7,970 nt of DNA from an uncultured Oscillibacter sp. Its GTDB lineage: Bacteria; Bacillota; Clostridia; Oscillospirales; Oscillospiraceae. The DNA lies in assembly GCA_947245315.1 (NCBI GenBank), contig CAMXNV010000100.1, forward strand, positions 1 to 7,970, given 5' to 3'. Positions 5,734 through 7,970 of this stretch are shown one piece after another (within the stretch, counting starts at the first letter, position 1; the number at the start of each line of letters is the position of its first letter). Below the pieces are notes generated by a model. That model was not told the DNA's origin and did not search any database. It was given only the letters and a program-made list of their open reading frames with translations. Both the position numbers and the translations under genes were made by a program.

Positions 5734-7035
5734 TTAGCCCTCCAGGCGCTCCAGCTCGCTGAGCTCCACCCGGGTCCCGGCGATGTTGATCGCCGTCACC
5801 GCGGCGGGGTCGACGGGGTAGGGATAGCGTCGGCTCGCGTAGCCGCCGCTTCCGCTGGATTCCGAATTTGAGAGGTCCACATACTTCCCATCCTCTGTCC
5901 AGAGGCCCTGCACGCTGTCCTCAACCGCGCGGCTGACTGCCGCGGTCGCTTGAAAGCGCCGGTCATTCTCCTCCGGAGAGAGATTCGGGCCGGGCTCGGG
6001 CAAATCCTCCGGGTTCACGGCCTCGTAGGTCGTGGACAGCTCCAAGGTGGAAAGCTCGAACCCAGTAAACCGGAGGGGGATGTCCGTGATGGTCACTTCC
6101 ACATCGCCCCCTTCGTAGTGAATGGGCAGGATGGGCTCCTCCAGGGTGAAGGTCAGGTCAAAGGGGCCTTCGATGAAGATCGTGCCCGGGCCGGGGTTAT
6201 GGGCGTATCCGTTTTCGTCTATGATGCTCTCTCCCTTGCCGTCCGCGTAGGTGGCCAGGTTCTCCAGGTGCAGCGTCAGCTCCGGCCGCTTCGTCTCCGT
6301 GAACCAGTTGGAGGACAGGAAGCTTTGGGTCTGGAAAACGAGGGTGTTCCCCTCCCGTTCCTCCGGCCAGAAGAGCCATAACACGTCCCGCGGTCCCTCC
6401 TCCAGCTTGGCCTGGACGTCCGCCTCCAGCTGCTCCGGGGACGGGTCCGTGCCTTCGCCGGCATAGTGCTCAATCACACTGTTTCGCGTATACTCCTCCC
6501 ACTGGTCCTCCCGCAGGATCAAGCGGCAGTCCCCCGTGTGGAGAGGCGTGTGCCGCTGGACTTCGTCCGGGAGGTCCGGGCTCTCAATCTCAATGGACAG
6601 CCACACGTAATCCCCGTCCCAAATAGCGGCGTGGAGGGTCACCGTCGTGTTCCCCACGGTCTGGCTCTGCTCAATCACCGTGCCCGTGCGGGTCAGCACC
6701 TCCTCCGAAGTCTCCGGGGACCGGGGGTTCACGCCCATTCTGGGGAACCACTGGGAGAACTGCCCCGTCACCACGGCGTAGGCGCAGGCGGAGAGGAGCA
6801 GCAGGGCCGCCACCACGGCAATCAGCCGCCAGTTCACGCGGGCCCTTCGATGCTGGCCGGGCTGTCCCCGGCGTCTGGCCCAGCTCCAGGGGTCCGCCAG
6901 GAAGCGCATCCGCTCCCGGAGGTAGCGGGGGGAGAAGTCGATTTCGCCGGACTCCGCGCTTTGGAGGGCCCGCTCGTATTGCGCTAAGTTCGCGTCCATC
7001 AAGCCCTGACGCAGCATGCTGTCAAACTGCCTCAT
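5734..7035 (-). CDS. Single-pass membrane anti-sigma factor 1 with diverged DUF4179-like ectodomain
   Basis: A 433-aa protein with the same plan as anti-sigma 2: cytoplasmic residues 1-69, one membrane segment about 70-90, then an extracellular domain. Residues 1-98 are identical to anti-sigma 2, so both should bind the same sigma. The outer domain keeps the frame (GTVIEQSQTVGNTTVTL, KRPELTLHLENLATY, GPFDLTFTLEEPILP, IPLRFTGFELS, GLWTEDGKYVDLS, YPYPVDPAAVTAINIAGTRVELS) but differs in most of residues 144-250 and in the linker near 345-370. Cys170 is kept; the second cysteine of anti-sigma 2 is Leu388 here, so a disulfide between those two positions is not possible. ATG 7035 follows AAAAGGAGG and overlaps the end of sigma copy 1 by 14 bp. 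The sensed signal is unknown. Anti-sigma role is inferred from operon position and topology. Confidence 0.85.
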   Translation of the reverse strand: MRQFDSMLRQGLMDANLAQYERALQSAESGEIDFSPRYLRERMRFLADPWSWARRRGQPGQHRRARVNWRLIAVVAALLLLSACAYAVVTGQFSQWFPRMGVNPRSPETSEEVLTRTGTVIEQSQTVGNTTVTLHAAIWDGDYVWLSIEIESPDLPDEVQRHTPLHTGDCRLILREDQWEEYTRNSVIEHYAGEGTDPSPEQLEADVQAKLEEGPRDVLWLFWPEEREGNTLVFQTQSFLSSNWFTETKRPELTLHLENLATYADGKGESIIDENGYAHNPGPGTIFIEGPFDLTFTLEEPILPIHYEGGDVEVTITDIPLRFTGFELSTLELSTTYEAVNPEDLPEPGPNLSPEENDRRFQATAAVSRAVEDSVQGLWTEDGKYVDLSNSESSGSGGYASRRYPYPVDPAAVTAINIAGTRVELSELERLEG

Positions 7036-7555
7036 AAGTATAGCCCTCCTTTTCCAAGCGTTCTTTCAGCATGGCACGCCCTCGCATAACGCGGACGCCC
7101 ACCGCCGACTCGCTGAGCCCCAGCCGCCGGGCGATTTCACGGTTGGTTTGCTCCTCCACAAATTTGAGTTCGAGGATTCTTCGGTAGTTCTCCGGCAGGG
7201 CCCGGATCAAAGAGACCAAGTAGTCGTATTCCTCCTGCCGGTCCTCTCGGGCGGGCGGGTCCCAATCCTCGGGAAAGGCCGTGGTCCGCCGCTCAGCCCG
7301 GAGGATGTCCAAGGCGCAGTTCTTGGCGACGGTGACCGTATAGCCCTCGGTCTCCTTCCAGGGCAGGGCCGAGACCCGCTCCCAGTTCTGGGCCAACTGG
7401 AGCCAGGTCTGCTGGGCGGCGTCCTCCGCCCGGGTGGGGTCTCCCAAAATGCGTAAAGCCACTGCGTAAATCTTCTTTTCATGGGCCCCAAAAAGCTGTG
7501 TGAACCGCCGCTGGTCCTGTTCGGTCTCCAGCATGGCCAGGCAGATCGCAAGCAT
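6770..7555. repeat. Direct repeat copy 1 (786 bp, identical to 4912-5697)
   Basis: Partner of the 4912-5697 repeat, with no mismatch seen on full comparison. The 5' flank of this copy carries the ECF promoter that copy 2 lacks. The unique sequence on both sides of each copy argues that two real copies exist rather than one assembly duplicate. Confidence 0.95.
7022..7555 (-). CDS. ECF-type RNA polymerase sigma factor, copy 1
   Basis: First gene of the minus-strand cluster and identical in DNA and protein to copy 2 (regions 2 and 4 as described there, 177 aa). AAGGAGGAG sits 8 bp before ATG 7555; a second in-frame ATG eight codons in has no comparable ribosome site. A candidate ECF promoter lies 45 bp upstream (7600-7629) and a candidate housekeeping promoter further up (7729-7756), which fits a basal supply plus positive autoregulation, as is common for ECF sigma operons. 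The stop codon overlaps the start of anti-sigma 1 by 14 bp, an arrangement that favours balanced production of sigma and its inhibitor. Confidence 0.94.
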   Translation of the reverse strand: MLAICLAMLETEQDQRRFTQLFGAHEKKIYAVALRILGDPTRAEDAAQQTWLQLAQNWERVSALPWKETEGYTVTVAKNCALDILRAERRTTAFPEDWDPPAREDRQEEYDYLVSLIRALPENYRRILELKFVEEQTNREIARRLGLSESAVGVRVMRGRAMLKERLEKEGYTYEAV

Positions 7556-7599
7556 CGTAAGGTCTCCTCCTTTGTGGTGAATTGGTGCCGGTTCAATCA

Positions 7600-7629
7600 G
7601 TAAACGGCGGGGGCGGGGAAAGTATTACA
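7600..7629 (-). promoter_or_regulatory. ECF-type autoregulatory promoter of the sigma operon
   Basis: On the minus strand, TGTAATAC (7629-7622) and CCGTTTAC (7607-7600) are separated by 14 bp, the same as at 2564-2593 and 3805-3834. The spacer is almost pure C/G and differs from the other two, so the conserved boxes stand out. The segment after the -10 box (TGATTGAAC) also resembles the other two sites (TGACAGAAC). A-runs upstream (about 7638-7660) may help RNA polymerase binding. Confidence 0.82.
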
Positions 7630-7728
7630 GGGTTTGGGGGATTTTTTTGAAGGGGGTTTTCAGCGGCTCCCGCTCCGTGGAAAAGGGCGAATGTGCTGTT
7701 GGCCGCGGGTGCGGATTTTATTCCTATT

Positions 7729-7756
7729 AGAATACCATATTGCTGCCGTTTTTCAA
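7729..7756 (-). promoter_or_regulatory. Candidate housekeeping (sigma-A type) promoter upstream of the sigma operon
   Basis: On the minus strand, TTGAAA (7756-7751) and TATTCT (7734-7729) are separated by 16 bp, with TGG just before the -10 box giving an extended -10. The -35 box matches consensus at 5 of 6 positions and the -10 at 4 of 6. It lies in an A/T-rich island in GC-rich DNA, about 165 bp before the sigma start codon, and would provide basal transcription. A single site, so moderate support only. Confidence 0.4.
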
Positions 7757-7839
7757 GTAGGGGCGGACCTATGTGTCCGCCCTTCTACAGGGAGTGCCGA
7801 GGTCCCGGAAGAAGGGCGGACACACAGGTCCGCCCCTAC
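7757..7839. repeat. REP-like inverted repeat: two 30-bp arms, each itself palindromic
   Basis: Arms 7757-7786 and 7810-7839 are reverse complements at 29 of 30 positions, around a 23-bp spacer. Each arm also contains its own hairpin, GGGCGGAC with GTCCGCCC, around a 6-nt loop. This nested design is typical of dispersed palindromic (REP or MITE-like) elements, and GTAGGGGCGGAC-type sequences are, from memory, frequent between genes in gut Clostridia. It directly abuts the -35 box of the candidate housekeeping promoter. No transposase is present. Confidence 0.8.
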
Positions 7840-7845
7840 AGGGTG

Positions 7846-7859
7846 TTCTATCGATAGAA
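7846..7859. repeat. 14-bp perfect palindrome
   Basis: TTCTATCGATAGAA is its own reverse complement. It lies between the REP-like repeat and the next hairpin. It could be an operator half-pair or part of a composite repeat; nothing else in the window matches it. Confidence 0.4.
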
Positions 7860-7869
7860 GGAGGTGTGG

Positions 7870-7891
7870 GGCCTGGTCCCCAGACCAGGCC
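7870..7891. repeat. Intergenic hairpin, 9-bp perfect stem
   Basis: GGCCTGGTC (7870-7878) pairs with GACCAGGCC (7883-7891) around loop CCCA. No clear T-run follows on either strand, so terminator function is unsupported. Together with neighbouring palindromes it makes the 7757-7951 stretch a cluster of small hairpins with no gene. Confidence 0.55.
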
Positions 7892-7937
7892 ATTTCCCCC
7901 GGAACCATGGCAGTCCCGGAGAGGCGGAAGGGGACAG

Positions 7938-7951
7938 CCCCCGCAAGGGGG
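7938..7951. repeat. Short GC hairpin with a GCAA tetraloop
   Basis: CCCCC pairs with GGGGG around GCAA, a GNRA-type loop when read on the plus strand. No T-run follows. No gene is visible from here to the window end; an open frame that spans this whole hairpin cluster on the plus strand has no ribosome site or recognisable protein features. Confidence 0.4.
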
Positions 7952-7970
7952 ACGCCGCCGCTCTAAGTGG

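Noticed and set aside
6770..6830. LSAC lipobox-like motif in the anti-sigma membrane segment
   Set aside because: It lies at residues 81-84 behind a charged cytoplasmic part of about 70 residues, far too deep for a lipoprotein signal peptide; more likely chance within a membrane helix.
4912..7555. Duplicate sigma gene as an assembly artefact
   Set aside because: Each copy is flanked by different unique sequence and by diverged anti-sigma ectodomains, which a simple assembly error would not create. Long-read confirmation is still sensible because the repeat is perfect over 786 bp.
4912..7555. Direct repeats as insertion sequence or CRISPR
   Set aside because: The repeated block consists of coding genes, has no terminal inverted repeats or transposase, and no short spaced repeat array is present anywhere in the window.
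7634..7966. Plus-strand open frame of 110 codons over the hairpin cluster
   Set aside because: It runs straight through nested inverted repeats and the candidate promoter, with no ribosome site or protein-like composition.

Overview
The window is GC-rich and entirely bacterial in gene style: strong AAGGAGG-type ribosome sites, short gaps, GC-rich third codon positions. The methyl-accepting chemotaxis protein fragment, the ECF sigma factor with a single-pass anti-sigma partner (cytoplasmic part containing FSPRYLRERMRFLADPWSWARRR), and the short 'stalk' domain secreted proteins together suggest a GC-rich Clostridia member, probably an Oscillospiraceae-type gut anaerobe (Flavonifractor/Lawsonibacter/Oscillibacter-like). 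That placement is an inference from protein style, not from a database match.

Layout. Bases 1-449 (+) are the end of a chemotaxis receptor gene, closed by a strong terminator at 479-513. The rest is one long minus-strand cluster that converges on it. In the direction of transcription (right to left) it contains: a noncoding, hairpin-rich upstream region (7630-7970) with a candidate housekeeping promoter; sigma copy 1 (7555-7022); anti-sigma 1 (7035-5734); sigma copy 2 (5697-5164); anti-sigma 2 (5177-3864); a secreted protein with the same ectodomain as the anti-sigmas but no anti-sigma part (3744-2623); a secreted stalk-domain protein (2509-1577); a possible tiny membrane peptide (1580-1515); and a second stalk-domain protein (1488-709).

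The central observation is a tandemly duplicated ECF sigma/anti-sigma module. A stretch of 786 bp (complete sigma gene plus the anti-sigma cytoplasmic and membrane part) is identical in both copies, while the two extracellular domains have diverged strongly. A third copy of the ectodomain has been released from the membrane part and given a Sec signal peptide. Three sites with the pattern TGTAATAC-N14-CCGTTTAC, all with exactly 14 bp spacing, lie upstream of sigma copy 1, the secreted ectodomain gene and the first stalk gene. They look like promoters for the encoded ECF sigma itself.

Working model (inference): one sigma pool is held by two membrane anti-sigmas with identical inner parts and different outer sensors. 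Once released, sigma drives its own operon plus secreted proteins, one of which is a soluble copy of the sensor that could act as a decoy or feedback element outside the cell.
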